A stretch of 64,000 nt of DNA from Asterias amurensis (lineage: Eukaryota; Echinodermata; Asteroidea; Forcipulatida; Asteriidae): assembly GCF_032118995.1 (NCBI RefSeq), contig NC_092665.1, positions 9,915,501 to 9,979,500 of the forward strand, given 5' to 3'. This document shows positions 1 to 12,377 of the stretch, in pieces (within the stretch, counting starts at the first letter, position 1; each line of letters begins with the position of its first letter). The translations under genes were made by a program, and so were the position numbers. The notes below the pieces were generated by a model, which saw only the letters and a program-made list of their open reading frames with translations, ran no database searches and was not told the DNA's origin.

Positions 1-73
1 ATTTTATATATAAGTTCTGGTTCAAGAAGTGTGAGCCTTGGACAATACTGTTTACCGAAAGTGTCCAATGGCT
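1..73 (+). mobile_element. Tail of an AAGCCATTGGAC MITE at the left edge
   Basis: GCCTTGGACAATACTG and GTGTCCAATGGCTTTAA match the right end of the element at 54727-55091; TTAA lies at 74-77. The rest is outside the window. Confidence 0.6.
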
Positions 74-560
74 TTAAATAAGAGCAAATAAATTATAGAG
101 ATTAAAGAAATAATATGAGGATCAGGAACGTACAACGAGAGCGTACGGCTGACATAAACCACTCCCTCCCAAGGGAACGGTTTGTACGCCTGTCCAAATG
201 TAGAAAATATTGTGAACAGCCCCTAAGTTTCAGTGAGTATTAAAACCCATGAGCTACGAGACAATAAAAATGGAGATATATAGTCCACAAAGTTATTTCG
301 CTCTTCGGTTTTGCCTTCCAAAAAGGCCTTTCTCTATACCTAAACAACATTTTCACCTACATTCATATGCAGACGACCGTAAGTGCAGGCTTTGCCCAAC
401 GTCACTGAAAGCAAAGCTTACGAAGCTTACATCACTGCACGTTTGTCCAATGAGATTATTGTATCCATTGATATCGCTGGTTCTGAAAAGCAAGTACCTG
501 CCTTGACCTGTCTTTATTCAGGGCCACTCTAGAGCATACTATTGATTGTTTACCTTTCAG

Positions 561-3500
561 GTCTTAGTGGTTGGTGGCGGTGATGGTGGAGTCATACGAG
601 AGGTTGTGAAACACCCACAAGTGGAGAGTGTCACTCAGTGTGAAATCGATGAGGTAAAATTTGTACTAATATACCCAGTTTCGAGATGTGACAATTACCG
701 GACTCCACGTCTGGGATAAATCTTGGTTTTGTACTTACTGCGCGAGTTTAGTCCAGCACTGCTATAAAAGCGCAAACGCGGCTCTGTGTTAAATACCATC
801 GGTGTACATTACTTTGATGGTTCACTTTAGAAACATCTTCTTCGAAGCTGGTGACTGCCTTGTGTTGTGCTGTTAACCCTTAAGGGTTACTGCTGCTCTC
901 ACTTTTCAAAGCTTTATGTTCTGTTTCATTGAGCATTATGCCTGTAATTGGTCTAAGATTGCACCACATGGCATCTAAAGTGCCCAGAACCCAGTCCGCA
1001 AAATCCCCCCCCCCCCCCCCCCTATCACTTGTCTGGGTCCATCCTTGACGATGCTGGTCATGATTGGGATGAAACGCCGTTTGAGTATTAAATATGCAGA
1101 CATAATAAGAATACGAAGCTATAGTTGAGTTGTTGTTGTTGTTTAGATATAATTACCAATAGTAAACAAATTGTGCATCGAAACTTGAAAAAGGGCCTTA
1201 ATTTCCAACATCTGAGAGGGGGCACATATCACCCCTCAGACTCCCTAGATTGCACCAGAGAGCATCTCCGGTCTAAAAGTTTCCCCGGGCCCTAATAAAG
1301 TGGGTCCCGGACCCAACGCTGTAAACGTTAGACTTACGATGTCTCCCCCCCCCCCCCGCCGCCATCTTTTTAGACAAATTGACGCCCCTAAGGGGCAACA
1401 AGTATGAGTAATCTTTTTTTATGCAAACCCTTCGGTGCTAATAACTGATATAAAGTGAATGACGTAACAATGCAAATCCATGTTGAACGAGCAATCTGTC
1501 GATGTCTGAGCCGCCTAATTTTCGCTTATACTCGTAAGCACATTGATCTGCATGAAAATTTACGGCGGAGAAGGCTTGTCTTGATAAACAGACGAACAGT
1601 TGTTCAAACACAAAACAATTATTTACTTACCCTCGAACCCGGGCTGTTGTTAAAATTATACAGCGCTGGAAATCGACCAACGTTGGGGACGATCGAGGTT
1701 CTCTACGATGTACCTTTGCGTATGTCGCACCCTTAGCCATATAACAGTATACAATATTGATGCACGGTGTGACGGGGACATGGCGTTTTGTACACTCGAG
1801 GGGAAAATGGCACCCGAGGCGAAGCGTGCAACAATTGTTTTTCTATACAATTGTATAATTGTTAATCCTCTTCTCGAAGTTCTGTTGTCATTTTCAAACA
1901 TTATTACGACGGATTATTCATTGTTTATCAAGCAGACGAACAAGAAACAATATCCCTCGAACCCGCAGTTGTTTCGTACACGACCAACGCTGAACGATCA
2001 AGGTGACGTACACCGGTGTACATCACTTTTCATGTTACCCGGTGTGGCGGTCTCGGAGCTCCGGCGGTCTCAGAGCTCCAGATTACCAAATACGGTAGTA
2101 TTACGTCATGCCGTGCCTGCGCACACCAAGCGAAAGTAGTCGATTTTAGCGCCGTGCCGAGTACACTCTCGTAGTAGACTTATTCTCGGAGGTCTCGAAG
2201 ATTTATTCGCGGAGGTTAGGGGGCAGGGGTACGGGGAGGTATCGTGTTATAGCAGCATGTAGAGCACCGGAGACTTACGCCCGCAACGACAGCATGCTAC
2301 GTCATCCCGGAAAGCTTGGCACGCCAGAGATCTGAGACCGTGATTACTGCGTGCCGAAATCTCCGGTGACGTCACCCGGAGCTCTGAGACTTCCGGAGCG
2401 CTGAGGCCGCCACACCAGCTCGTCGAGTCATGTAACATGCGTTTTTGTTGCGCGTCACATGATTGGGTCTCGATCAATCAAACTTCACAGTTTGTTACCG
2501 ACGTATAACAAACGTCTTTGTATCACAAGGCGTGTTTGGTTTTCGACCATACAAGACAAGCTCGTGGCTAAATCATTTCGGGTTTGATTTTGAATGTCTG
2601 GTAAGTTAACACTCAAATTAGATTCCCCATCAGAGTATCCAGTTTCTCTAACTCTTGGTTTAGGGCAAGCTTTTCCAGTAAGCCCTGCCAGTACCATTGT
2701 TTCATTTACATAAAATACTGTTGCTATTCAGAATGGCTAACATGTACTCTAAAATCTCCAAGGTCAAAAATTGAGCCGGATTCTGAGTCCCGTTGAGCAT
2801 GAATTATTTCTGGGTCAAGTTGTTCTTTGGATTCTAAGTTCTTACAAGTTATTGGTAATTTTTAGCCAGTTTACTGGTCAACTTGACCCGGAAAAGGGTC
2901 ATGCTCGACGGGACTCGGAATCAGGGTCAATTCTGACCTAGGAGTTTTTGAGTGATAGGTGCCGGTGCCCGCCGTCTATTGCCAAAGCTTGCCCAAAACC
3001 ACATAACCGGCCGTAACCAAATGAGCAGGTCGATTTACCGGTACTAAATATTCTTCAAATCTATTACTCGCATAGTGGCATATTTTAAATATAAACATAC
3101 AGGTTCCCAATGTTGTACTGTCACTGAAAAAATCTTGGTTATTTTCTTTTCGTTTGATCTTCAGAAAGTTATAGAAGTCAGTAAGAAGTACCTCCGAACG
3201 ATGTCCAGTGGATTTGAAAGTCCCAAGCTAACGCAGCACATAGGAGACGGGTTTGCGTTTATGAAACAACATCTCAACGAGTTTGACGTCATCATTACAG
3301 ACTCATCAGATCAGATAGGTATACCCCCCCCCCCCCCAATGAATACGAGGAAGTGAAGTAGTATGGCTCGGTCATTTTCCTGTCCAACCCGATTCAGAAG
3401 AAAATATAAATATATAAAAACCATAACATCGGTTTATAAAATGGTTGTCCGTTATATGCATTGTCCGAAAGTACCACATTATCAAGTATTTGAGGTGCGG

Positions 3501-6500
3501 GAATCACAGAGGTCAGAAAGCCAGAAAAGGGTTTTGGGTTGCCCCTCTAAAAAGAACTCGTAGATGTACTATAACAAACCAGGTCTCGAAGGTTTATTCG
3601 CGGAGGTTAGGGGGCAGGGGTACTGGGAGGTATCGTATAGCAGCATGTAGAGCACCGGAGACTTACGCCCGCAACGACAGCATGCTACGTCATCCCGGAG
3701 AGCTTTGCACGCCAGAGATCTGAGACCGTGATTACTGCGTGCCTAAATCCCCGGTGACGTCACCCGGAGCTCTGAGTACGCCGGAGCTCGGAGGCCACCA
3801 CACCGGATAAAGAGCGCTTTATCCGTTTTAAAATTTTAAGCAGGGATTGAAAGCCGTAGTGTGAACACCTCCGGGTTAATATTTGATCCGTGTTGAGTGT
3901 GCTTGGCGCAGTTAGTGAGTACGTTTCTGGTACGGACACTGTTCAGATCGTCATCGACCTATTCCATTCCTGTATACATTTTTTCAAAGGATGGTGGTTT
4001 TAATCTCATATATTCCTCATAAATAACAACAAGTAATTGTCTTGTTTGGTTTTAGGTTTTTTCCGTTTTCAACCATAATTATCAATGACTTCACGTTTTA
4101 GCCTATTAAAATAGTCCTGCTCATAATGACGAACACAAAACTCAATTCAACACCAAAAACGACGGAATATCACTCATTCCCAAAATGTTTATGTCACTTA
4201 AAGACAGTGGACACTATTGGTAATTGTCAAAGACTAGTCTTCTCACTTGGTGTATCTGTGAAAATTTGAGCTCAAATTGGTCGTCGAAGTTGCGAGATGA
4301 TAATGAAAGAAAAAACACCCTTGTCACACGAAGTTGTGTGCGTTTTGATGGTTGATTTCGAGACCTCAAGTTCTAAATCTGAGGTCTCCCAATCAAGTTT
4401 GTGGAAAATTACTTCTTTCTCGAAAACTATGACACTTAAGGGGGAGCCGTTTCTCACAATGTTTTATATCATCAACTTCTCCCCATTACTCGTCACTAAA
4501 TAATGTTTTATGCTAAAAATTATTTTGAGTAATTACCAATAGTGTCCACTGCCAACAGAAACAGAGGAAACTTTTGTTTAAAAGTTAATGTTGAGTTCAT
4601 GTTTGTGCAAATGTTGACTAAAGTATCATTATTTTAATTGTTTGGCCAGGTCCCGCAGCTGAACTGTTTGAGGATTCATACTATGTACTCTTGACAAAGG
4701 CTTTAAAACCTGGGGGAATTATTTGCACCCAAGGTAAAGTATGTTTGTAATAGTGTAGAGATTGTTTCATCATGAACAAACTTATCACTATCAAAATACA
4801 ACTGCATATTTTGTTTGATTCTCTTAGACTTTGTCTTTCGTATAAGTCTCTATTAAAGGAACATTACAGAATTGGTTTTGCTAGCAAACGAATTGCTGAC
4901 AGTGTAAGCACTTCATGTATTCCACCATATACATGAACTGACAAACCTGTAGAAGTTTGAAATCGATCGGCCATCTGGGTCACGAGAAAATTTTGCATTG
5001 CATCGATGCCAAAACAAAAATAAGTAAAACGCTCACTGAGCGATAAACTCTAAACGCGAAGTCAGATTATTTATTTCTCATCCAATAATAATATGACATT
5101 TCAGACAGAAATATTTTAAGGGATGTTTTCTTCTACTATCATCATTAGACCGTGTAAGTTATATGTAAATCTGTGATCTTCACGATTTTTGATCCTTACC
5201 AATTCTATAACGTTCATTATGTTGTTATTTATTTTGCATCTGTGGACATCTCAGTCATCGACTATGTCTGTTCAGTAAATCATTGCATTCCAGCGATAGA
5301 TGATGTATTATGTCAATGGGGCGGATGTGGTCAAATTTCATGAAACACTTTAGCAGAAAATTTCGCCTAAAATTATTCTTGTGCACAAATAAACAAAACC
5401 AGGATACCAGTCAAATGGTGAATGTGAGCTGGTAACCATATATGCGGGTGTGCATTGGCTACGCACGTGTGTGTGTTGGCTTACGGGAGCTCCGTTTTAG
5501 TAAACAGCAATGGACCCCACAAACGAATTGCTTGTGCAACATGGAACCCCACAAGGTAACACTTAAGGAAATGGAATAGTTGAAAAACAATGGCAGGATC
5601 CCATAAACCCGACCCAAAACAGAGCTGAACGGAAAAGGAATTGTGTTTAATATGGGATGTTCTCAAGTTAGAACATTAAAGTTAGGGGGGGCGTGTGTGG
5701 GTGTGTGTGGGTGTGTTTCGGCAGCTCTATGATATTGGGCCCACGGTGTAGACATAACAAATTGTGATTTACATGGGATAAAGCATGCCATTTTAATCAC
5801 AGTCGATCTTTTCACACTGCAACAAAACTCAAGGGAATTTCCCTGGAAATAAGTTATTCCGTGGAAATAATTAAGCGTGCTCAGGGGTAGGGATGAGGTT
5901 GAAACGTTTTTCCGTGAGACGACCGTGCATAAAGTATTCCTTGGAAATAGTAATCCCGGAAGTAAGTTACCAAATTGGGGATATTAGAACAGTTGCTGGG
6001 GTGGCAGTTTAGTTAAAAACTCCCGGGATATTCCAAGAGTTTATTTTCCGGAAAAATCGCTCTGTAGTGTAAAAAGGGTTTTTCGTGTCTTGACTACTCT
6101 ACCAACTGAGCTATCTAGCACTGATGAATAATGTTTACGACTGCAGTAGTGAAAATGTTTTCTTATGTCAAATTATGTTCCATTCGACGATTGAGACAAA
6201 TCTGTGTTTGTAACAGTTGGTCCTCTGACAAACATCAAGTTAACTGAACTTCTGCCAGAAGGCGGTCCAAAACTCGTTTTGAACTTGCTTATACAACTTT
6301 CCACTCATAACACTTTGATGATGCATTATAATTTCTTCAGAAGAATGTGTGTGGTTGAACTTGGAAGAGGTCAAGACGCTGCATAAGTTCTGCAAGACAT
6401 TGTTTCCAGTCGTTGACTACGGTTATTGTACCATTCCTTCATATCCAAGTGGTCAAATTGGGTTCACATTGTGCAGTCTTAATCCGGTAGGTACCAAAAG

Positions 6501-9124
6501 TGTTGATACACTTATCTAAAGCTCCCTAACTATGTATGTATAACATAAAGTATGCTGAGCTGGGTATGTGTGGACATATTTCCACATAGTGTTTCAAACC
6601 CTGCCTTTTATATAATCCTATTCTCAGGTTAGGTCCACACTTTGTACTTCCGAATGGAACAGTCCGCGGTCCAGTAGATCTTGGAATCCCACTCCAGTCC
6701 AATAACTAGCAGGAGTTTAGGCTATTGACCCCTTGCACGCGCATCACACGCGGCAAACAATGCCACGCCCACCATGTTGGTGGGCAGTTAGGTTTACGTG
6801 TATTAACGCCGCGACGCCTAAAATGCACACTTTACTGCATAACGCGCAGCATAGAGTTATATAATGAAAACGCACAGTGAAGTAGACCTTATGCACATGA
6901 CGTCATTTCAGTTCGGCGCCCTCGCCTTGAGGTCAAAAGGAGGTTCATTGGCCAATCTATGTGCGTTTCGATTGTTTCGTTACCGTTTGACCTCAAATTG
7001 CCCACCAGGGCCCAATTTCATGGCTCTGCTTACCGCCGAATTCTGCGCTTACGATCACGATTCCCCGCTTACGTGCAAGCGCCGAATTTCTGTGCTAGCC
7101 TTGTAAGCCTAGAATGCCTAGTAACGGGGAGTACGCACGCGCAGAAGCCAAAATTCGCCGCTAACCCGTGAAATAAGCACAGAATTCCCTGCTTCCGTAA
7201 GCGCCGATTCTGTGCTTACGGTAAGCAGAGCCATGAATTTGGGCCATGTAGTGTATACGCCTCTCTTAATATTTATGCATGAGGTACGTCACAATGCTAA
7301 CTCAAAACGAGGCGATGGGCGCAGCCACTGTGATGGGGAATGTGCGCCCATAGCCTCATTTTGGGTAAGAATTATGACGTCATGCATAAATATTAAGAGA
7401 GGCGTATGGCGCATTCAAGATTTTTCTGCTGATGACGTCAGGTGAAATGGGTCAATAGGTTTTACAACCTTGTGATTGAAGTCACTTTTGTTTGGAGGTG
7501 TTAATCCTTAAAAGAGGCTGGATGAGAATGGAAGGGTCTTATTGAAGAAGACGAGCAGAGCACGGTCTTGCTGTCTCCAAAATTGGGTTCTCAAAACCAA
7601 CTCTTATTCCCCATACATGTTCATTCTCATGATTGATCATGATTGTTGCATGAGTAGCCGGGGTTATGCTTGTGGAAAGTGTTGTTTCCGAGAAGAGCCT
7701 GGATGAGATAACTTCTGTCTCAAAGATTGTGTTCTCAAAGCCAACACTTCTGTCCAAAACAGATTTTATTCTCATGATTATTCACCGTAAACCTTCTTCG
7801 TGTTCGATGTATTTCGTTTGTTTCATTTTCTGTTGTTCTTTAAAAACCGGTATAGTTTAAAACACGCCTTTGAAAATATGGTAGTGTCTGTCCTGCTGGT
7901 TAATGTTGACGCTTTCTATCCTGAAACAATGTGTTTTGTTTTCGGTATTAATAGGACAGACAACAGGTTGTTTTTGTCTTTACTTTTAAGTGTTTTGTTC
8001 TGTACCTTTCCGTCTGAAGGACACAAACTTCAGGAAACCAATTCGCAGCTGCACAAATGAAGTCAAGAAGACCCTGAATCTGAAATACTACAATAGTGAC
8101 ATTCACAAAGCAGCCTTTGTCCTCCCTGAATTTGCCAGAAAGGTGAGAACGAAATGTTCTTAAAGTGAATGTTATCATTGATTCAGTAATTACAGAAACA
8201 AGAATTGCAGGGTATGCTTTTTCTGATCTTTTTCCTGAGAGTAATCCTCAGAAAGATAGAACAGGAAGAGTGATTAAATATCCTTCTAATTTTTTTTTTT
8301 TTTTAATCTTCAATTTCTGGTAAAAATGAGGTCATACACTGTGTCCCACAATTCCTTATAGGAATAAAAGTATTCTTGCCTTGCTTATTTTAGTGAGAAA
8401 TTCCCTCTTTCTTAAAAACTGGATTACTTCATAATGTTTTATGCTATTAACAGCTCTCCCATGCTCGTTACCAAGTAAGTTTGTTGTGCTAATAATATTT
8501 AATTACCAAAATTTTCAAAACCCTTGTCACACTGAACATAAGACTCTCACCAGGATTTCACAGTAATACATACCAGGTGTGTACCGGTTGCTCTATAGCC
8601 AACAGCTTTATCCATAAAACCCCATGCTGGCAAATCACATTGAAATTCCCTCCACTTTTTCTCTGGAAAAAAAAAGAAAATGAAAAAATGAAGAAAAAAA
8701 AATGCATGCCACAAATTACACAAATCCCTTTGGTAAATTATGTATATCAATTAGTGCCCTGGTCATAGGGCCAAAAACATCCCTTTTAATGTTTCTCATC
8801 AACTCCCTTGGAAGTATACAACCTGGGCAACAGTTTGTATCGCTCCAAAGGCTTTTTCATTCACAATATCAACCTCTACCCTCGCAGGTACTCATTTATA
8901 ACCCGAAGAGAAGCAATTATAGTAAAGTATCTTGCTCAAGGACACAAGTGTCACGACCGGGATTCGAACCCACACTCTGGTGACTTAGCACCAGAACTTT
9001 GACTGTTCTTAACCACTCGGCCATGACACTCTAAAAGGATGTAAGCTTTGTAAACTTGAATATTTTCTTTGTTTCCGACTTTTAGTTTTTGGAAAACGAA
9101 GATGACGGAGAAAATGAAAAGTAA
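561..9124 (+). CDS. Spermidine synthase paralogue, 3' six exons (partial at left edge)
   Basis: Aminopropyltransferase that would transfer an aminopropyl group from decarboxylated S-adenosylmethionine to putrescine in the cytosol. Six exons are seen: 561-653, 3165-3318, 4650-4733, 6341-6486, 8020-8142 and 9086-9124, each with AG/GT borders, and with lengths (93, 154, 84, 146, 123 nt) identical to exons 3-7 of the complete copy at 16821-32304. Motifs are VVGGGDGG (nucleotide binding), CEIDE, GDGFAFM, a DSSD active-site segment and YPSGQIGF. The first two coding exons must lie left of the window. Odd points: the usual DSSDP reads DSSDQ, RSW in the sister copy reads RSC, and a TAA replaces a TCA so the protein ends ten residues before its sister. 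All splice sites are intact and no frameshift is visible, so it could be an expressed, diverging paralogue rather than a dead copy. Family assignment is sure; activity is not. Confidence 0.9.
1050..1400 (+). repeat. Dispersed repeat shared with 15590-15880
   Basis: GGGATGAAACGCCGT, ACTCCCTAGATTGCA, CAGAGAGCATCT and GATGTCTCCCCC occur in the same order here and at 15598-15870. It contains a G/C homopolymer-rich end (CCCCCCCCCC at 1347). Class unknown. Confidence 0.6.
2039..2416. mobile_element. CGGTGTGGCGG inverted-repeat element, copy 1
   Basis: Left end CCGGTGTGGCGGTCTCGGAG and right end CGCTGAGGCCGCCACACC are inverted. The part from 2190 matches 3591-3804 closely (TTATTCGCGGAGGTTAGGGG, AGCAGCATGTAGAGCACCGG). 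Confidence 0.65.
3591..3806. mobile_element. Same element, copy 2 (left end missing)
   Basis: Matches 2190-2416 at about 90 percent by eye and ends GGCCACCACACCGG; in the next intron-internal position 270 bases after exon 3165-3318 of the left spermidine synthase copy. Confidence 0.65.
4202..4553 (+). mobile_element. GGCAGTGGACAC MITE, copy 1
   Basis: Begins AGACAGTGGACACTATTGG after a TTAA and ends CCAATAGTGTCCACTGCC. Middle carries the family marks GAGCTCAAATTGGTCG, TTGCGAGATGATAATGAAAG and TTTCTCGAAAACTATG. It lies in an intron of the left spermidine synthase copy. Confidence 0.8.
4734..5480. other. Intron sequence with only a diverged repeat seen
   Basis: AT-rich intron of the left spermidine synthase copy. 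A weak relative of the ACAGATTTACA...TTACACGGTCTAATGATGA type MITE is visible around 5060-5290. No exon or RNA gene seen. Confidence 0.4.
5808..6076. mobile_element. CTTTTCACACTGCA inverted-repeat MITE
   Basis: Left CTTTTCACACTGCAACAAAA and right CGCTCTGTAGTGTAAAAAG pair imperfectly; GGAAATAA/TTATTTCC motifs are repeated inside. It sits in an intron of the left spermidine synthase copy. Confidence 0.55.
7009..7245. mobile_element. GGCCCAATTTCATGGCTCTG MITE
   Basis: Inverted ends GGCCCAATTTCATGGCTCTG and CAGAGCCATGAATTTGGGCC; interior rich in GCGCTTACG. The related GGCCCAATTTCATAGAGCTG type occurs at 33440-33680 and its right end CAGCTCTATGAAATGGGGCTC at 62225 and 62364. Confidence 0.7.
7254..7407. 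mobile_element. ATACGCCTCTCTTAATATTT inverted-repeat unit
   Basis: ATACGCCTCTCTTAATATTT and AAATATTAAGAGAGGCGTAT are perfect inverted ends separated by about 115 bases. Confidence 0.65.
8866..9031 (-). repeat. tRNA-derived SINE copy (antisense)
   Basis: Read on the minus strand it starts GTGTCATGGCCGAGTGGTTA (A box) and has GGGTTCGAATCCCGG (B box), a class II tRNA-like head, then CTTGAGCAAGATACTTTAC and TTATAAATGAGTACC as the SINE body. It ends 55 bases before the last exon of the left spermidine synthase copy. Confidence 0.75.
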
Positions 9125-9516
9125 TCCCAACAAAATGGTGATAAGCTAGATTGAGCATGGACAGACTACCAGTGAGTGGACATGATTGTTGGAACCAAAT
9201 GAAGCAACGTCTTAATTATGAGAAGTACATGTAGGTTACGTGTGGTTCTGATACGAACTCAATGTGTACCAGAGGTTTCAAAAGTTAGTCAAATAGCACG
9301 TCACAATGTTGAAGCACAAACCTGCGTATTCCTCACAATGCAAATTCAACAAAACCTGGATATTGTTGGATTTGTGTTAATTTTCTTAATTATTTTTATT
9401 TTCGTTTTATTCATTCAAACTTGATCTCATCACGTTTTAATGTTATTTGACAGAATTATTATAGCGTTTAAATTCACGTTTGCGGGATGTTAAATTGTGT
9501 GAACAAGGGCAATAAA
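9125..9516 (+). other. 3' UTR of left spermidine synthase copy with poly(A) signal
   Basis: After the TAA the sequence continues to match the 3' end and 3' UTR of the right copy (shared TCTTAATTATGAGAAGTA near 9209 and 32362), showing the duplication took in the transcript end. AATAAA at 9511-9516 is a good polyadenylation signal about 390 bases past the stop. Confidence 0.5.
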
Positions 9517-10022
9517 ATATTCTAAACGCAGTTTAAAATTATACAAATCATTATAATTGACATTATTATTTTTTATTGTATCATGCAAGTAGAATCTTAG
9601 CTAATTGGTGGTTGTTTTATTCTGGTATCCTTTTTTTTTTCTTTTTTTTTTTTAGGTTTTTAGTTTTTAACCCACGCCCCCCACATACCGAAATGGGTAG
9701 GTAGGGAGACCGTGCATGTCCCGTGCGTATTCTAACAACCACTTTGGTCTTATAAACTGCGCCAATAAAGTATCTAAACACTTACAAATGGTCAGATATA
9801 TCGGAACCTGAAATAGTATGCCAAAAAATAATTATTCATTTCTATTCACCGTTAATTTCTGCACATTTTGACACATCTTGTGTTGCGCTACGATGTAGTT
9901 TAGTGGATTTATGGACACTTGAGTGGCTTAAGGTCGAATTTCAAAAGTTGCAAAAGCCCCTATTCAAGCTAAATCGTTGTATTGTGACGAGTAAGATCAG
10001 CGTTTCTTTTGCCCGCCCTTAA

Positions 10023-11384
10023 TCAGGCCTAGAAGTTCGCTTGACTCCGCGAGAATCAAAATGGATTCTCGCTGAAGAATTTCGCGAGAATCCAAGATTC
10101 TCCTAAATTTCGGGGAAGGATTCTGGCATATTTTTGGGGAGAATTTCTGTTTTATTGCATATATTTTTACATGAATATTTGCTAAATGAAGTGTTTTGAA
10201 AATAAAGCAATTATGAGAAGACATAACAGGGGTTTCTCTTAACTTTTTGTTTCAATCGCGTGTATTGAATACACCAAATTTTGTAAAGTGTAAAAAAAAA
10301 ATAAAAAAAAAATAAAAAAAAAACATTTAAAAAAAAAAATTGTGTAATAAGTGAAGTCCTTAGAATTGCGTTTTTGGACGATTTTATCTCTTAATTCATG
10401 CCCTAAATCATCCGTTTTCCATCAAAAATAATTCTATGAATTCGAGATTTGAGGATCAGTTGTTTTGAACATGTCTTGAACTCCGTTTGCAACGAAATCT
10501 TTGAGAACCAACGATCGGTCACTGAGAAATAATTCAATTAATTTTGCCCCCGCAATAACGCCTTCCGTCGGCAAAAGTTGTTCGTGTTATTAGAATTTCT
10601 CCTCCAAGGCTGTGCATTGTGCACAATCTGCAGGCGTAATGCACAGCGTGCAGCATTTCTTTACTCCGTTGGTGAACGTGTACTGCACTGAATTCTAGTC
10701 AAGAAGATCGTGAATATGGAACTACCAACTGCCGTCAACGGCCAATCACAGCATGCGGTTTAGAATGTTGGTTAGACTGAACTTTGGTCGACCGTGTGTG
10801 TGTGTGTGAAGCGATGGGATACTCGGCACCATGTAGTTTGTGCATCGTGTTTTTCCACGTGTATAAAAGCAGATTAATTCCGTGAGCTTACTATCCAGGG
10901 AGACTATTGGTCCAAAACGGGATCTTTTGCGCTATCAACCAATCCGCGGACAGGATAAAACAAAATATACTGGGGTTCGTTTTTGGGCTGGAACCAATAA
11001 CTGTTCCGGTCCTTGGCTTGTGTTTACCAACGACTTAAATTCAACCGAACTACATCGTGTATTATTACAGGCAGGGAGTGCGTGGTGTGTGACGAACGAT
11101 GACGGCCGTTTAGGGTTAAGGATCAGACGACGACTCGACTCGACAGCGACGTGAATGTTTTTAAAAACTAACTTTATGTCGGATAAACGGAACTAAAAAA
11201 ATAAAACTAGAGGTTCTTAGTACAAATATATTCATGTTGACCCAAATGTAAAGCCGAGAAAGTGATTTTCCCCTTCTAAATGCTGGCAATTTCACGCGAA
11301 TCTACTCAGATTCGCGGCGTCTTCGCCGGGCGCGAATCTTCGCGCGAATCGATTCGCGGATTCGCGTCGGATTTCTAGGCCTGC
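10023..11384 (+). mobile_element. 1.36-kb TTAA element nested in the Tc1-like element
   Basis: Ends TCAGGCCTAGAA and TTCTAGGCCTGC are inverted (11 of 12) and flanked by TTAA on both sides (10019-10022 and 11385-11388). The sub-terminal parts are rich in TTCGCG/CGCGAA motifs. It holds a TATAAAA at 10862 and a 90-codon frame at 10882-11154 that I do not recognise; no transposase motif is seen. Confidence 0.65.
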
Positions 11385-11560
11385 TTAATAAATGATTTGT
11401 TTGTCGCGTTTTGGGTAAATCGGTTGCGATGAACATCAGCAATAATTGTCAGTAACCAAGCAAAGGGGTCAAAGATGGGAGGCATACAACAAAATGGGTT
11501 AAGAGCCAGAATCCCTGATTATGGTAAGACAGGGAAAGGTGTTTCAAGATAACAGGAAAG

Positions 11561-11830
11561 ATGGCTCAACTGACCAAACAGGAAAGAGGACGGATCGTTG
11601 GTTTGATTGAAGCCGGTATGTCGATTCGAGCTGCAGCTCATCAAGTTGGAACGTCACCAGCGACGGTCAGTAAAATGGTGGAATGGCTACCAAGCTCAGG
11701 GAAATGTGGACAACCTGCCAAGGAGTGGCCGCCCGAGTGTGACTTCTGCAGCAGAAGAAAGTGAACAAGTCCATCAAGCCTGACACCACTCTCGAGGGAT
11801 TGCGACGCATCCTGATCAGGAAATGGCAGG
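11561..11830 (+). pseudogene. Tc1-like transposase N-terminal fragment
   Basis: The frame from 11561 starts MAQLTKQERGRIVGLIEAGM and continues as a helix-turn-helix (IRAAAHQVGTSPATVSKMV), typical of the DNA-binding head of Tc1/mariner transposases. A frameshift near 11690 moves the reading into another frame, where NLPRSGRPRVTSAAEE is the usual linker after the first domain. After that stops accumulate and no DDE catalytic domain remains. Confidence 0.7.
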
Positions 11831-12377
11831 GGATTGACCAGGGACAGATCAGATGTCTCGTTTGGAGTATGAGAAGACCACTCCTTGCCGTTAACAGTGA
11901 TGGAGGACACACCAAGTATTGAGGACAGGATATCAGCAGTTTTAGAGTTAAAGATACGGCCATAAATTTCATGGTCAAGTAAACGAAACGAGTTTGTGTC
12001 TTTTATCTTGATTTTGTCTGTGTGTGAGGCTGGTGTGAGTTCCCTTCTGGAATTGGGGAGAATAGGGGCTTTTGCAACTTTTGAAATTCGACCTTAAGCC
12101 ACTCAAGTGCCCATAAATCCACCCAACAACATCGTAGCGCAACATAAGATGTGTCAAAATGTGCAGAAATTAACGGTGAATAGAAATGAATAATTATTCT
12201 TTGGCATACTAATTCAGGTTCCGATAAATCTGACTATTTGTAAGTGTTTAGATACTTTATTGGCGCAGTTTAGTTACATTGCTTTACTTTACGCGTGAAT
12301 GAAACGAACTCTCCCACTAAAACGGGTCCCACTGTTGGAATACAAGACTTGCACATGATTGTTAATGGCATCCGTCT

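Larger units (their letters stand above)
6722..7458. mobile_element. CTATTGACCC element carrying nested repeats
   Basis: CTATTGACCC and GGGTCAATAG form the outer ends. Inside are two further inverted-repeat units at 7009-7245 and 7254-7407. The interior ends resemble each other (TATTTATGCATGA). Frames here are repeat artefacts. Confidence 0.5.
9755..12270 (+). mobile_element. Tc1/mariner-like element with 210-bp terminal inverted repeats
   Basis: Arms 9755-9964 and 12061-12270 are inverted copies of each other over 210 bases with few mismatches, begin AACTGCGCCAATAAAG, and are flanked by TA on both sides, the Tc1/mariner target. Inside is a decayed transposase N-terminus (11561-11830). The element is interrupted by a TTAA element at 10023-11384. 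Confidence 0.75.

Noticed and set aside
8950..9031. Possible tRNA-Leu/Ser gene on the minus strand
   Set aside because: Good A and B boxes but followed by a conserved SINE body and present in several copies.
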